Notes: a model not told the origin generated them from the sequence alone. A stretch of 64,000 bases of DNA from Azoarcus sp. KH32C (GCF_000349945.1 NC_020516.1:124001-188000), one strand, 5' to 3'; numbered from the stretch's first letter, positions 1-11,010 are shown. Made by a program: numbers and translations.

Positions 1-1541
1 TCACCGTCGTCGGCGACCGTGTCACGGGGGTGGTCACGCAGATCGGCCTCGCCTTCGAAGCGCCCGCCGTCGTGCTGACCGCCGGCACCTTCCTCAACGG
101 CCTCGTGCACGTCGGCCTCGAACACTACTCCGCGGGCCGTGCCGGCGACCCGCCGTCGATCTCGCTCGGCCAGCGCCTCAAGGAACTCAAGCTCCCGCAA
201 GGGCGGCTCAAGACTGGCACCCCGCCGCGCCTCGACGCGCGCACGATCGACTTCTCGGTGATGCAGGAGCAGCCCGGCGACGACCCGGTGCCGGTGTTCA
301 GTTTCCTCGGCTCCGCCGCCCAGCACCCGGCGCAACTGCCGTGCTGGATCACGCACACCAACGAGCGCACGCACGACATCATCCGCGCCAACCTCGACCG
401 CTCGCCGATGTACTCCGGCGTCATCGAAGGCGTCGGCCCGCGCTACTGCCCATCGATCGAAGACAAGATCCACCGCTTCGCCGACAAGGACAGCCACAAC
501 ATCTTCCTCGAGCCCGAAGGCCTCACGACGCACGAGATCTACCCCAACGGGATCTCGACCTCGCTGCCCTTCGACGTCCAGCTCGCGATCGTGCGCTCGA
601 TCCGCGGCCTCGAAAACGCCCACATCCTGCGCCCCGGCTATGCGATCGAGTACGACTACTTCGACCCGCGCAACCTCAAGAGCAGCCTCGAAACCAAGAC
701 CTTCCACGGCCTCTTCTTCGCCGGCCAGATCAACGGCACGACCGGCTACGAGGAAGCCGCCGCGCAGGGCCTCCTGGCTGGCGCCAATGCCGCGCTGCAG
801 GTGCAGGGCCGCGAAGCCTGGTGCCCGCGCCGCGACGAAGCCTACCTCGGCGTGCTCGTCGACGACCTCATCACGCGCGGCGTGGCCGAGCCCTACCGCA
901 TGTTCACGTCGCGCGCCGAATACCGCCTCTCGCTGCGCGAAGACAACGCCGACCTGCGCCTGACCGAAAAGGGTCGCGAACTGGGCCTCGTCGATGACGT
1001 CCGCTGGGAAGCCTTCTGCCGCAAACGTGAAGCGATCGAGCGTGAAACCGCGCGTCTCAAGGCCACCTGGGCGCAACCCGACCGGGTCCCCCCGGCCGAT
1101 GCCGAGCGTGTCGTCGGCAAGGCCTTGGAGCGCGAATACCGCTTCTTCGAACTGCTGCGCCGCCCGAACACGCGCTACGTCGACCTGATGACGCTCCCCG
1201 GTGCCCCGGAGACACCCGAGACCGATCCGCAAGTCATCGAGCAGATCGAAATCGCTGCAAAATACCAGGGTTACATCGACCGTCAGCAGGACGAAGTTGC
1301 TAAGCAACTGCAGGCCGAATCCACGCGCCTGCCCGCCGATCTCGACTACGCCGACGTGCGCGGCCTGTCGAAGGAAGTGCAGCAGAAGCTCAACCAGCAC
1401 AAGCCCGAGACCATCGGCCAGGCCGGCCGCATCCAGGGCGTCACGCCGGCCGCGATCTCGCTGCTGCTGGTCTGGCTCAAGCGCCGCGAGCTCGCCTCCC
1501 GCGTCCGCAGTGGCGACGACACGAAGGCCCGTTCCGCATGA
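1..1541 (+). CDS. mnmG: tRNA uridine-5-carboxymethylaminomethyl modification enzyme MnmG (5' end outside window)
   Basis: FAD-dependent MnmG works with MnmE to place the carboxymethylaminomethyl group on wobble U34 of several tRNAs. The reading frame is open from base 3, so the first base belongs to a codon begun upstream. About 513 codons are visible out of the roughly 630 usual for the family, so the N-terminal FAD-binding part is missing only because of the window edge. The visible part has the typical MnmG core, including the GTFLNG stretch and the GQINGTTGYEEAAAQG region, and the C-terminal helical domain. The stop overlaps the rsmG start (ATGA). The pair mnmG-rsmG followed by parAB is a classic near-origin arrangement. 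Confidence 0.97.
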   Translation, partial: TVVGDRVTGVVTQIGLAFEAPAVVLTAGTFLNGLVHVGLEHYSAGRAGDPPSISLGQRLKELKLPQGRLKTGTPPRLDARTIDFSVMQEQPGDDPVPVFSFLGSAAQHPAQLPCWITHTNERTHDIIRANLDRSPMYSGVIEGVGPRYCPSIEDKIHRFADKDSHNIFLEPEGLTTHEIYPNGISTSLPFDVQLAIVRSIRGLENAHILRPGYAIEYDYFDPRNLKSSLETKTFHGLFFAGQINGTTGYEEAAAQGLLAGANAALQVQGREAWCPRRDEAYLGVLVDDLITRGVAEPYRMFTSRAEYRLSLREDNADLRLTEKGRELGLVDDVRWEAFCRKREAIERETARLKATWAQPDRVPPADAERVVGKALEREYRFFELLRRPNTRYVDLMTLPGAPETPETDPQVIEQIEIAAKYQGYIDRQQDEVAKQLQAESTRLPADLDYADVRGLSKEVQQKLNQHKPETIGQAGRIQGVTPAAISLLLVWLKRRELASRVRSGDDTKARSA

Positions 1542-2173
1542 GCACAATGACCCTCGAACGCGGCCTCGCCGAGATGGGCCTCGACCTGCCCTCCGAGGTG
1601 CAGTCGCGGCTGCTCGCCTTCGCCGCGCTGCTCGCGAAGTGGAACAAGGTTTACAACCTGACCTCGATCCGCGACGCCGGCCAGATGCTGACCCACCACC
1701 TGCTCGACTCGCTCGTGGTGCTGCCGCATCTCGCGGGCATCGAGCGCCTCGCCGACGTCGGCTCCGGCGGGGGGCTTCCCGGCATCCCGCTCGCGATCGC
1801 CACGCAAGGGCGCGAACCGGCGCTTGCGATCTCGTCGATCGAGACGGTCAACAAGAAGGCCACTTTCCAGCAGCAGGCGAAGATCGAGCTCGGCCTCGAC
1901 GACTTCACCGTGCTCAACGAGCGCGTCGAAAACGTCCGTCCCGCCGCGCCTTTCGACGCCGTCATCTCGCGCGCCTTCTCGGAACTCACCGACTTCGTGA
2001 CCCTCACGGCGCACCTGCTGCGACCCGGCGGACGTTTTCTTGCCATGAAGGGCGTGTATCCTGATGACGAAATCGCACGCCTGCCGTCCGCCTTCCGGGT
2101 GGTCGAGGTGCTGCCGTTGACGGTGCCGGGACTCGGCGCCGAACGTCACCTGATCGTCCTGGAACAGAACTGA
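1538..2173 (+). CDS. rsmG: 16S rRNA (guanine-527-N7) methyltransferase RsmG
   Basis: RsmG uses S-adenosylmethionine to methylate N7 of G527 in 16S rRNA. The protein has 211 residues, a normal length. The glycine-rich SAM-binding loop VGSGGGLPG lies at residues 74-82. The ATG sits inside the mnmG stop (4-bp overlap), which points to translational coupling. The stop codon is directly followed by the parA start, so mnmG, rsmG and parA are probably one transcript. Loss of this enzyme is known to give low-level streptomycin resistance in other bacteria. Confidence 0.97.
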   Translation: MSTMTLERGLAEMGLDLPSEVQSRLLAFAALLAKWNKVYNLTSIRDAGQMLTHHLLDSLVVLPHLAGIERLADVGSGGGLPGIPLAIATQGREPALAISSIETVNKKATFQQQAKIELGLDDFTVLNERVENVRPAAPFDAVISRAFSELTDFVTLTAHLLRPGGRFLAMKGVYPDDEIARLPSAFRVVEVLPLTVPGLGAERHLIVLEQN

Positions 2174-2944
2174 ATGGCTCGAATTTTCTGCGTTGCCAAC
2201 CAGAAGGGCGGGGTCGGCAAGACCACGACCTGCGTGAACCTCGCCGCCGCGCTCAAGCTCGCCGGCCAGCGCACCCTGCTCGTCGACCTCGACCCGCAAG
2301 GCAACGCCACGATGGGGAGCGGCATCGACAAGCGCGCGCTCCAGAAATCCGTTTACCACGTGCTCGTCGGTCTCGCGACGATTGACGAAGCCCGCGTCGC
2401 CTCGCCCACCGGTGGCTACGACGTCCTGCCGGCGAACCGCGACCTTGCCGGCGCGGAAGTCGAGCTCGTCGACCTCGAACGCCGCGAGAACCGCCTGCGC
2501 GACGCCTTCAAGCAGTTCGACGCCGACTACGACTTCGTCCTCGTCGACTGCCCGCCCTCGCTCTCGATGCTCACCCTCAACGGCCTGTGCGCCGCCGACG
2601 GCGTCGTCATCCCGATGCAGTGTGAGTACTACGCCCTCGAGGGCCTGTCGGACCTCGTCAATACGATCAAGAAGGTCCACGCCAACCTCAACCGCGACCT
2701 CAAGGTCATCGGCCTGCTGCGCGTCATGTTCGACCCGCGCATGACGCTGCAGCAGCAGGTCTCCGCCCAGCTCGAAAGCCACTTCGGCGACAAGGTGTTC
2801 CGCGCGATCGTCCCGCGCAACGTGCGTCTCGCGGAAGCGCCCAGCCACGGCATGCCCGGCGTCGTCTTCGACAAAGCCGCCAAGGGCGCGCTCGCCTACC
2901 TCGCTTTCGCCAAAGAAATGATCGAACGCGTGAAAACGCTGTGA
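2174..2944 (+). CDS. parA: chromosome partitioning ATPase ParA (Soj family)
   Basis: ParA is the ATPase that moves ParB-parS complexes on the nucleoid during chromosome segregation. The 256-residue protein opens with the deviant Walker A motif KGGVGKTT at residues 11-18, including the signature lysine K11. It lacks the N-terminal HTH of plasmid type Ia ParA, so it is the short chromosomal Soj type. The start is immediately after the rsmG stop with no spacer. parB follows after 28 bp. I found no perfect parS palindrome in the window. Confidence 0.97.
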   Translation: MARIFCVANQKGGVGKTTTCVNLAAALKLAGQRTLLVDLDPQGNATMGSGIDKRALQKSVYHVLVGLATIDEARVASPTGGYDVLPANRDLAGAEVELVDLERRENRLRDAFKQFDADYDFVLVDCPPSLSMLTLNGLCAADGVVIPMQCEYYALEGLSDLVNTIKKVHANLNRDLKVIGLLRVMFDPRMTLQQQVSAQLESHFGDKVFRAIVPRNVRLAEAPSHGMPGVVFDKAAKGALAYLAFAKEMIERVKTL

Positions 2945-2972
2945 CGCCAACCCGGATGCACAGGCAACGCCC

Positions 2973-3833
2973 ATGACACGACCCAAACTCAAAGGCCTCG
3001 GCCGCGGTCTCGACGCACTACTCGCCGGCAACAGCGACGACGAAGCCGCAGGCGAGCTGCAGACCCTCGCCATCGCCGACCTGCAACCGGGCAAGTACCA
3101 GCCGCGCACGCGCATGGATCCGGGCTCGCTCGAAGAACTCGCCGCGTCGATCAAGGCCCAGGGCGTGATGCAGCCGATCCTGGTGCGTCCGGTCAACGGC
3201 TCGCGCTACGAGATCATCGCCGGCGAGCGCCGCTGGCGTGCCGCCCAGATCGCCGAACTCCCCGACGTCCCCTGTCTCGTGCGCGAGATCCCCGACGAAG
3301 CGGCGCTCGCGATGTCGCTGATCGAAAACATCCAGCGCGAAGACCTCAATCCGCTCGAGGAAGCGAACGGCATCCAGCGCCTGATCGACGAATTCAGCAT
3401 GACCCACCAGCAGGCCGCCGACGCCGTCGGCCGCTCGCGCCCGGCCGCATCCAACTTGCTGCGCCTGCTGAACCTCGCCCGCCCGGTGCAGGAGCTCCTG
3501 ATGGCCGGCGACATCGACATGGGGCACGCACGCGCGATATTGCCGCTCGACGGAGCCAACCAGATCCAACTCGCCAACCAGGTCGCCGCCCGCGGCCTGT
3601 CCGTCCGCGACACCGAACGCCTCGTGCAGCACATCATCCAGCCGCGCCCGAAGAAGACGCCGCCCCCCGCCGACCGCGACCTGCAACGGCTCGAAGAGGA
3701 GCTGGCCGACACGATCGGCGCGACGGTCCGCATCAAGACCGGCCGCAAGGGCGCCGGGGAGCTCAAGATCAGCTTCGGCAGTCTCGACCAGCTCGACGGC
3801 GTTCTTGCGCGCTTGCGCGGCACCGCCGAATAA
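2973..3833 (+). CDS. parB: chromosome partitioning protein ParB (CTPase, parS-binding)
   Basis: ParB binds parS sites and spreads as a CTP-dependent clamp, and is the partner of ParA upstream. The protein has 286 residues. It begins with the conserved KGLGRGLDALL segment that contacts ParA. The CTPase motif GERRWR starts at residue 84, and a central KorB-like HTH region follows (about residues 130-190). It is the last gene before the atp promoter region. No terminator is visible after it, so read-through into atpI is possible. Confidence 0.97.
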   Translation: MTRPKLKGLGRGLDALLAGNSDDEAAGELQTLAIADLQPGKYQPRTRMDPGSLEELAASIKAQGVMQPILVRPVNGSRYEIIAGERRWRAAQIAELPDVPCLVREIPDEAALAMSLIENIQREDLNPLEEANGIQRLIDEFSMTHQQAADAVGRSRPAASNLLRLLNLARPVQELLMAGDIDMGHARAILPLDGANQIQLANQVAARGLSVRDTERLVQHIIQPRPKKTPPPADRDLQRLEEELADTIGATVRIKTGRKGAGELKISFGSLDQLDGVLARLRGTAE

Positions 3834-3946
3834 GCTGATTTGCTGGCCCCATTCGAAGCTCGAATGGTTTTCCGGTACGAAATAGTGCCTATCTTGTATA
3901 AGATGCAGGACTTGACGATTGCGGTATGTTGCAGCGCCATAGTCAT

Positions 3947-3975
3947 TTGACTTTGTTACGGTTAACCCCTAGTAT
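3947..3975 (+). promoter_or_regulatory. sigma-70 promoter of the atp operon
   Basis: TTGACT (3947-3952) and TAGTAT (3970-3975) are separated by exactly 17 bp, giving 5/6 and 4/6 matches to the consensus boxes. The predicted transcript start is near 3982, about 48 bp upstream of the atpI ATG. It is the best promoter-like sequence in the 196-bp parB-atpI gap. Confidence 0.65.
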
Positions 3976-4029
3976 TCACGCAATTTTTGAGGCGGTCAGC
4001 GCCCACTAAGGGCGGCGCGACGCGGATCC

Positions 4030-4371
4030 ATGCTGAAAGTGGTTCTCCTGCAGTTTTGCGCAACGATCGCGGCAACGGCCATCGCGGCCTTTTTTTTCGG
4101 CCATGCCGGAGCAGTCTCCGCCGCACTCGGGGGGATGTCCTGCGTGCTGCCGAGCGGATTATTCGCGTTGCGGCTGTATCTGACAGCGCAGCGCGGCGGG
4201 TCACAACATGTGGCCGTTTTTTTTGTCGGCGAGCTCTTCAAGATCGCGTCGATAGTGGGATTGTTGGTGCTGGTCGGGCTGCTGTACGAACACGTCCATT
4301 GGGGAGCGCTGTTCCTCGGCCTGATCGTGGCACTGAAGGCGAATTTATTTGCATTTTTGGTGAAGACCTAA
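4030..4371 (+). CDS. atpI: ATP synthase subunit I (AtpI)
   Basis: AtpI is a small membrane protein that helps assemble the c-ring of F1Fo ATP synthase and is not essential. The 113-residue product has about four hydrophobic segments (residues 3-25, 28-50, 62-86, 88-110), as expected for the proteobacterial family. It is first in the atp operon and lies 1 bp before atpB. The N-terminus sits close to the operon promoter. The assignment rests on position and hydropathy more than on a strong motif. Confidence 0.88.
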   Translation: MLKVVLLQFCATIAATAIAAFFFGHAGAVSAALGGMSCVLPSGLFALRLYLTAQRGGSQHVAVFFVGELFKIASIVGLLVLVGLLYEHVHWGALFLGLIVALKANLFAFLVKT

Positions 4372-4372
4372 T

Positions 4373-5203
4373 ATGGCTACCGAAGCTCTGACCTCAGGCG
4401 AGTACATCGTCCACCACCTTACCCACTTCAACAGCACCGGCCACGCGCAGAAATCGGTCATCGACTGGAGTGTCATCAACGTCGATACCCTGTTCTTCTC
4501 GATCGCGTTGGGCGTCATTGCGCTGTTCTTCCTGATCCGCGCCGCCAACAAGGCGACCTCCGGCGTGCCAGGCCGCTTCCAGGCTGCCGTCGAAATCCTC
4601 GTCGAGATGGTTGCCGATCAGGCCAAGGGCATCGTGCACAGCGCCGAATCGCGCAAGTTCGTCGCTCCGGTCGCGCTGACCGTGTTCCTGTGGATCTTCC
4701 TGATGAACTCGATGGATTTCCTGCCCGTCGATCTGCTGCCGCGTATCTGGGCCACCGCTTCGGGCAACGAGCACGCCTTCCTCCGCGTCGTGCCGACCGC
4801 CGACCTGAACGGCACCCTCGGCATGTCGATCGGCGTGCTGCTGCTGTGCCTTTACTACAACATCAAGATCAAGGGGCTGTCGGGCTGGGTGCATGAGCTC
4901 TTTACCGCGCCCTTCGGCGGCCATCCGCTGCTGTACCCGATCAACTTCCTGATGCAGATGATCGAGTTCCTGGCCAAGACCGTTTCGCACGGCATGCGAC
5001 TCTTCGGCAACATGTACGCCGGTGAACTGATTTTCATGCTGATCGCGCTGCTCGGCGGCACCGCCTCCGTCTTCGGCATCGTCGGCCACATTGTCGCGGG
5101 TTCGATCTGGGCAGTGTTCCACATCCTGATCGTCGCGCTGCAGGCCTTCATCTTCATGATGCTGACCCTGGTGTACATCGGTCAGGCGCACGAAAGCCAC
5201 TAA
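4373..5203 (+). CDS. atpB: F1Fo ATP synthase subunit a
   Basis: Subunit a forms the proton half-channels of Fo next to the c-ring in the inner membrane. The protein has 276 residues with several hydrophobic helices. The signature MRLFGNMYAGEL contains the essential arginine that faces the c-subunit carboxylate. A second conserved stretch near the C-terminus (LQAFIFMMLTLVYIG) completes the channel helices. It follows atpI directly and precedes atpE by 61 bp. Confidence 0.98.
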   Translation: MATEALTSGEYIVHHLTHFNSTGHAQKSVIDWSVINVDTLFFSIALGVIALFFLIRAANKATSGVPGRFQAAVEILVEMVADQAKGIVHSAESRKFVAPVALTVFLWIFLMNSMDFLPVDLLPRIWATASGNEHAFLRVVPTADLNGTLGMSIGVLLLCLYYNIKIKGLSGWVHELFTAPFGGHPLLYPINFLMQMIEFLAKTVSHGMRLFGNMYAGELIFMLIALLGGTASVFGIVGHIVAGSIWAVFHILIVALQAFIFMMLTLVYIGQAHESH

Positions 5204-5264
5204 CAGTTTTTCTTGTCGTAACTGGTTTCTTTTTAGCTTCAATTTTTTTACTTAAGGAGTTGTC

Positions 5265-5513
5265 ATGGAAAACATTCTCGGTCTCGTCGCGCTGGCTGCT
5301 GGTCTGATCATCGGTCTGGGTGCTATCGGTGCTTGTATCGGTATCGGCATCATGGGTTCCAAGTACCTCGAAGCCTCGGCCCGTCAGCCTGAGCTGATGA
5401 ACGCGCTGCAAACCAAGATGTTCCTGCTGGCCGGTCTGATCGACGCCGCGTTCCTGATCGGTGTCGGTATCGCGATGATGTTCGCCTTCGCCAACCCGTT
5501 CGTGCTGCACTGA
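5265..5513 (+). CDS. atpE: F1Fo ATP synthase subunit c (proteolipid)
   Basis: Subunit c builds the rotating proton-carrying ring of Fo. The 82-residue hairpin has a glycine-rich first helix, the polar loop ARQPE (residues 39-43) and the proton-binding carboxylate Asp60 in GLIDAAF. The sodium-binding signature of Na+-type rings is not evident, so a proton ring is likely. A clear AAGGAG ribosome site lies upstream. Codon choice shifts towards GGT and GCT codons compared with the flanking C-ending codons, typical of a highly expressed gene. Confidence 0.98.
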   Translation: MENILGLVALAAGLIIGLGAIGACIGIGIMGSKYLEASARQPELMNALQTKMFLLAGLIDAAFLIGVGIAMMFAFANPFVLH

Positions 5514-5558
5514 TCCATTCACGTTCGCCTCTTTGAACAAAACTGAGGGACAAGAACC

Positions 5559-6032
5559 GTGAATTTGAACGCAACCCTGATAGCCCAGCTCGTTGTGTTC
5601 TTCATTCTGGCGTGGGTCACGATGAAGTTCGTGTGGCCCCCCATCGTGAAGGCGCTCGACGAGCGCGCGAAGAAAATCGCTGACGGGCTGGCGGCTGCGG
5701 ACAAGGCCAAGGCCGATCTCTCGCATGCCGAGAAGAAGGTCGTCGAAGAGCTGCGCAAGGCCCGCGAATCCGCGGGTGACGTGCGGACGTCTGCTGAAAA
5801 GCAGGCCTCCAAGCTCATCGACGATGCGCGTGCCGAAGCTGCCCGCATCATCGCCCAGGCTCGTGAAGCTGCGGAAGGCGAAGCCGCCACCGCTGCCCAG
5901 CGCGCCAAGGAAGCCCTGCGTGACCAGGTCGCGAATCTGGCCGTCGCCGGCGCCGAGCGCATTCTGCGCCGCGAAATCAACGCCCAGGTGCACGCTGACC
6001 TGCTTGCCAACCTGAAAACGGAACTGCAATAA
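5559..6032 (+). CDS. atpF: F1Fo ATP synthase subunit b
   Basis: Subunit b is the peripheral stalk that links subunit a to F1. The protein has 157 residues: one N-terminal membrane helix (about residues 5-25, ending FVWPPI) and then a long charged, alanine-rich coiled coil to the C-terminus. This is the ordinary b subunit rather than the b/b' pair of phototrophs. The start is GTG. It precedes atpH by 3 bp. Confidence 0.97.
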   Translation: MNLNATLIAQLVVFFILAWVTMKFVWPPIVKALDERAKKIADGLAAADKAKADLSHAEKKVVEELRKARESAGDVRTSAEKQASKLIDDARAEAARIIAQAREAAEGEAATAAQRAKEALRDQVANLAVAGAERILRREINAQVHADLLANLKTELQ

Positions 6033-6035
6033 GTC

Positions 6036-6572
6036 ATGGCCGAGAACGTCACCATCGCGCGCCCCTATGCGGATGCCGCCTTCGAGCTGGCCCGCGGGGC
6101 AGGTGCGCTGGGGCCTTGGTCGGAAGCACTCGATCGTCTGTCCGCGATTGCCGCGGACGGTACGATGGCAGCCTGCATCAATGACCCGAAACTGCCGGCC
6201 GGACAGCTGTACCAGCTGTTCGTCGACGTGGCGGGGCAGGCTCTCACTCCCGAAATGCAGAATTTCGTCCGCGTCCTCGTCGACAACGAACGTCTGCAGG
6301 TGCTTCCCGAGATCCGTGACCTGTTCGTTGATCTCAAGAACGAACACGAGGGTGTCAAGGAGGCCGAAATCGCCTCCGCCTTCCCCCTTGACGATGCCAC
6401 CCTGGCTACGCTGAAGGCCGACCTTGAAGCCCGCTTCAAGTCCCGCCTCGACATTAGCGTGAGCCTCGACCCCGAACTCATCGGCGGGGTCCGCATCGCC
6501 ATCGGCGACGAAGTGATCGACGCCTCGGTCCGCGGCAAACTCGCGAACATGGCCGCTGCGCTTAAGAACTAG
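6036..6572 (+). CDS. atpH: F1Fo ATP synthase subunit delta
   Basis: Subunit delta caps F1 and joins it to the b-subunit stalk. It has 178 residues, a usual length. The N-terminal helical bundle starts with ARPYADAAFE. The C-terminal signature region (DPELIGGVRIAIGDEVIDASVRGKL) is the most diagnostic part. It sits between atpF and atpA, with gaps of 3 and 12 bp. Confidence 0.97.
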   Translation: MAENVTIARPYADAAFELARGAGALGPWSEALDRLSAIAADGTMAACINDPKLPAGQLYQLFVDVAGQALTPEMQNFVRVLVDNERLQVLPEIRDLFVDLKNEHEGVKEAEIASAFPLDDATLATLKADLEARFKSRLDISVSLDPELIGGVRIAIGDEVIDASVRGKLANMAAALKN

Positions 6573-6584
6573 GAGCATACCCAC

Positions 6585-8123
<1,539 letters not shown>

Positions 8124-8144
8124 GCCCGCGGACGGAGACGGAAA

Positions 8145-9014
8145 ATGGCTAGCGGTAAGGAAATCCGTACCAAGATCAAGAGCGTGCAAAACACGCGCAA
8201 GATCACCAAGGCCATGGAAATGGTGGCCGCATCCAAAATGCGCAAGGCGCAGGACCGGATGCGTGCTGCCCGTCCCTATGCCGAGAAGATCCGCCGACTC
8301 GCCGCGAACCTGTCCCAGGCCACTGTGACCGACTACAAGCACCCGTTCCTGGTCCAGAAGGATCAGGTCAAGCGGGTGGGCCTGATCCTCGTCACCACTG
8401 ACAAGGGTCTGTGCGGCGGTCTCAACACCAACGTCCAGCGTGTCGCGCTGAACGCCATGAAGGAATGGAACGCCAATGGCGTTACCGATATCCGTGCTTG
8501 CTGCATCGGCAACAAGGGTCTCGGCTTCATGCAGCGTATGGGTGCGAACGTGGTGTCGCAGGTCGTCCAGTTGGGCGACACGCCGCACCTGGAAAAGATG
8601 ATCGGCCCGGTCAAGGTCATGCTCGACGCGTTCCAGAACGGCGAGCTCGACGCGGTCTACATTGCCTACACGCGCTTCATCAACACGATGAAGCAGGAGC
8701 CTATGCTCGAGCAGTTGCTGCCGCTGTCCGGCGAGCAGCTCGGCACCCCGGAAACCTCGTGGGATTACCTCTACGAGCCGGATCCGCAGGTCGTCATCGA
8801 CGAACTGCTGGTGCGCTACGTCGAGGCCCTGGTGTACCAGGGTGTCGCGGAGAACATGGCTTCCGAACAGAGTGCGCGAATGGTGGCAATGAAGTCCGCC
8901 TCCGACAATGCCAAGAACGTGATTGGCGAACTGCAGCTGGTCTACAACAAGACCCGCCAGGCCGCGATCACGAAGGAGCTGTCGGAGATCGTCGGCGGCG
9001 CCGCCGCGGTGTAA
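8145..9014 (+). CDS. atpG: F1Fo ATP synthase subunit gamma
   Basis: Subunit gamma is the central rotor shaft of F1. The protein has 289 residues. It starts with the conserved N-terminal helix GKEIRTKIKSVQNTRKITKAMEMVA and ends with the matching C-terminal helix (YNKTRQAAITKELSEIVGGA). The two helices form the coiled coil inside the alpha-beta ring. It lies between atpA and atpD. Confidence 0.98.
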   Translation: MASGKEIRTKIKSVQNTRKITKAMEMVAASKMRKAQDRMRAARPYAEKIRRLAANLSQATVTDYKHPFLVQKDQVKRVGLILVTTDKGLCGGLNTNVQRVALNAMKEWNANGVTDIRACCIGNKGLGFMQRMGANVVSQVVQLGDTPHLEKMIGPVKVMLDAFQNGELDAVYIAYTRFINTMKQEPMLEQLLPLSGEQLGTPETSWDYLYEPDPQVVIDELLVRYVEALVYQGVAENMASEQSARMVAMKSASDNAKNVIGELQLVYNKTRQAAITKELSEIVGGAAAV

Positions 9015-9040
9015 CGGAATATTGATTTAAGGAAACGACG

Positions 9041-10441
9041 ATGAGTCAAGGAACTATCGTTCAGTGTATCGGCGCCGTGGTGGACATCCAGTTCCCCCGC
9101 GAAGCCATTCCGAAGGTGTATGACGCGCTGAAGCTCGAAAGCGCCGCCGACTCCTTCGCGGAAGAAGGTCTGACCTTCGAAGTCCAGCAGCAGCTGGGCG
9201 ACGGCGTGGTGCGTACCATCGCGCTGGGTTCGTCCGACGGCCTGCGCCGTGGCATGAAGGTCGCGAACACCGGCAAGGCGATCTCGGTGCCGGTGGGTCA
9301 CGGCACGCTCGGCCGTATCATGGACGTGCTGGGTCGCCCGATCGACGAAGCCGGCCCGGTGGAAGCCGACGAGCTGCGTCCGATTCACGCGAAGGCCCCG
9401 AAGTTCGACGAGCTGTCCCCGTCGGTCGATCTGCTCGAAACCGGTATCAAGGTTATCGACTTGGTCTGCCCGTTCGCAAAGGGCGGTAAGGTCGGCCTGT
9501 TCGGCGGCGCCGGCGTGGGCAAGACCGTGAACATGATGGAGCTGATCAACAACATCGCGAAGCAGCACTCCGGTCTGTCGGTGTTCGCAGGCGTGGGTGA
9601 GCGTACCCGTGAAGGGAACGACTTCTACCACGAAATGAAGGACTCCAACGTTCTGGACAAGGTTGCGATGGTGTTCGGTCAGATGAACGAACCCCCGGGC
9701 AACCGTCTGCGCGTCGCGCTGACCGGCCTGACGATGGCCGAGCGCTTCCGCGACGAAGGCCGTGACATCCTGTTCTTCGTGGACAACATCTACCGCTACA
9801 CGCTGGCCGGTACCGAAGTGTCCGCGCTGCTGGGCCGGATGCCGTCCGCGGTGGGCTACCAGCCGACGCTGGCGGAAGAAATGGGCCGCCTGCAGGAACG
9901 GATCACTTCGACCAAGGTCGGCTCGATCACCTCGATCCAGGCCGTGTACGTCCCTGCGGACGACTTGACCGACCCGTCGCCGGCAACCACCTTCCTCCAC
10001 CTCGACTCGACCGTCGTGCTGTCGCGTGATATCGCCGCGCTGGGTATCTACCCCGCCGTCGATCCGCTCGACTCCACCAGCCGCCAGCTCGATCCGCTGG
10101 TCGTTGGCGAAGAGCACTACGGCGTGGCCCGTCAGGTGCAGATGACGCTGCAGCGCTACAAGGAACTGCGCGACATCATCGCGATTCTGGGCATGGACGA
10201 ACTGTCGCCGGAAGACAAGCTGGCCGTGTCGCGCGCTCGTAAGATCCAGCGCTTCCTGTCCCAGCCCTTCCACGTTGCAGAAGTGTTCACCGGCTCGCCC
10301 GGCAAGTACGTCCCGCTGAAGGAAACGATCAAGGGCTTCAAGATGATCGTCAACGGCGAGTGCGACCACCTGCCCGAGCAGGCGTTCTACATGGTCGGTG
10401 GCATCGAAGAGGCCATCGAGAAGGCGAAGAAGCTCCAGTAA
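9041..10441 (+). CDS. atpD: F1Fo ATP synthase subunit beta
   Basis: Subunit beta carries the catalytic sites of F1. The protein has 466 residues. The Walker A motif GGAGVGKT is at residues 155-162. The catalytic glutamate follows in GVGERTREGND, and the ILFFVDNIYR stretch is the Walker B region. TAAGGA is the ribosome site ahead of the start. atpC follows after 54 bp. Confidence 0.99.
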   Translation: MSQGTIVQCIGAVVDIQFPREAIPKVYDALKLESAADSFAEEGLTFEVQQQLGDGVVRTIALGSSDGLRRGMKVANTGKAISVPVGHGTLGRIMDVLGRPIDEAGPVEADELRPIHAKAPKFDELSPSVDLLETGIKVIDLVCPFAKGGKVGLFGGAGVGKTVNMMELINNIAKQHSGLSVFAGVGERTREGNDFYHEMKDSNVLDKVAMVFGQMNEPPGNRLRVALTGLTMAERFRDEGRDILFFVDNIYRYTLAGTEVSALLGRMPSAVGYQPTLAEEMGRLQERITSTKVGSITSIQAVYVPADDLTDPSPATTFLHLDSTVVLSRDIAALGIYPAVDPLDSTSRQLDPLVVGEEHYGVARQVQMTLQRYKELRDIIAILGMDELSPEDKLAVSRARKIQRFLSQPFHVAEVFTGSPGKYVPLKETIKGFKMIVNGECDHLPEQAFYMVGGIEEAIEKAKKLQ

Positions 10442-10495
10442 TTGGGGTAGCCGCGCGCCAGTTCGCTGTCGCGCGGCCTTCAAAAGGACACCACT

Positions 10496-10921
10496 ATGGC
10501 AATGACGGTCCACGTGGACATCGTCAGCGCGGAAGAGCAGATCTTTTCCGGGCTGGCGGAGTTCGTCGCGCTGCCGGGTGAAGCGGGTGAGCTCGGGATT
10601 CTTCCCGGCCACATGCCGCTGATGACCCGGATCAAGCCGGGTGCGGTGCGCGTCAAGGTGCCGGATCAGGCGGAAGAGGAGCTGGTGTTCGTCGCCGGCG
10701 GCATCCTCGAGGTTCAGCCCGGGCTCGTTACCGTGCTGGCCGACACCGCGATCCGCGGCAAGGATCTCGACGAGGCGAAGGCGCTGGAAGCTAAGCGTCT
10801 CGCGGAAGAGACCCTGTCGAACCGCTCGTCGGAACTCGACTACGCGAAGGCTCAGGCCGAACTGGCCGAGGCGATCGCACAGATCGCCGCGATCCAGCGG
10901 ATGCGCAAGCGCGGTCACTGA
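10496..10921 (+). CDS. atpC: F1Fo ATP synthase subunit epsilon
   Basis: Subunit epsilon sits at the foot of the rotor and can inhibit ATP hydrolysis. The protein has 141 residues: an N-terminal beta sandwich with the PGEAGELGILPGHMPL signature and a C-terminal two-helix part. It ends the atp operon, followed 40 bp later by a strong intrinsic terminator. Confidence 0.98.
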   Translation: MAMTVHVDIVSAEEQIFSGLAEFVALPGEAGELGILPGHMPLMTRIKPGAVRVKVPDQAEEELVFVAGGILEVQPGLVTVLADTAIRGKDLDEAKALEAKRLAEETLSNRSSELDYAKAQAELAEAIAQIAAIQRMRKRGH

Positions 10922-10960
10922 TCGGAGGGCGCCGAAGGCGCCAGCAAAAGCAGACGGCAA

Positions 10961-10991
10961 AAGGCCGATCCCTCGGGATCGGCCTTTTTTT
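10961..10991 (+). terminator. intrinsic terminator of the atp operon
   Basis: A perfect 12-bp stem (10961-10972 with 10975-10986) closes on a 2-nt loop and runs into seven T residues. It lies 40 bp after the atpC stop and just before the convergent ubiJ gene. Confidence 0.93.
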
Positions 10992-11010
10992 GTCGTCGGA
11001 TTCCCCGCGG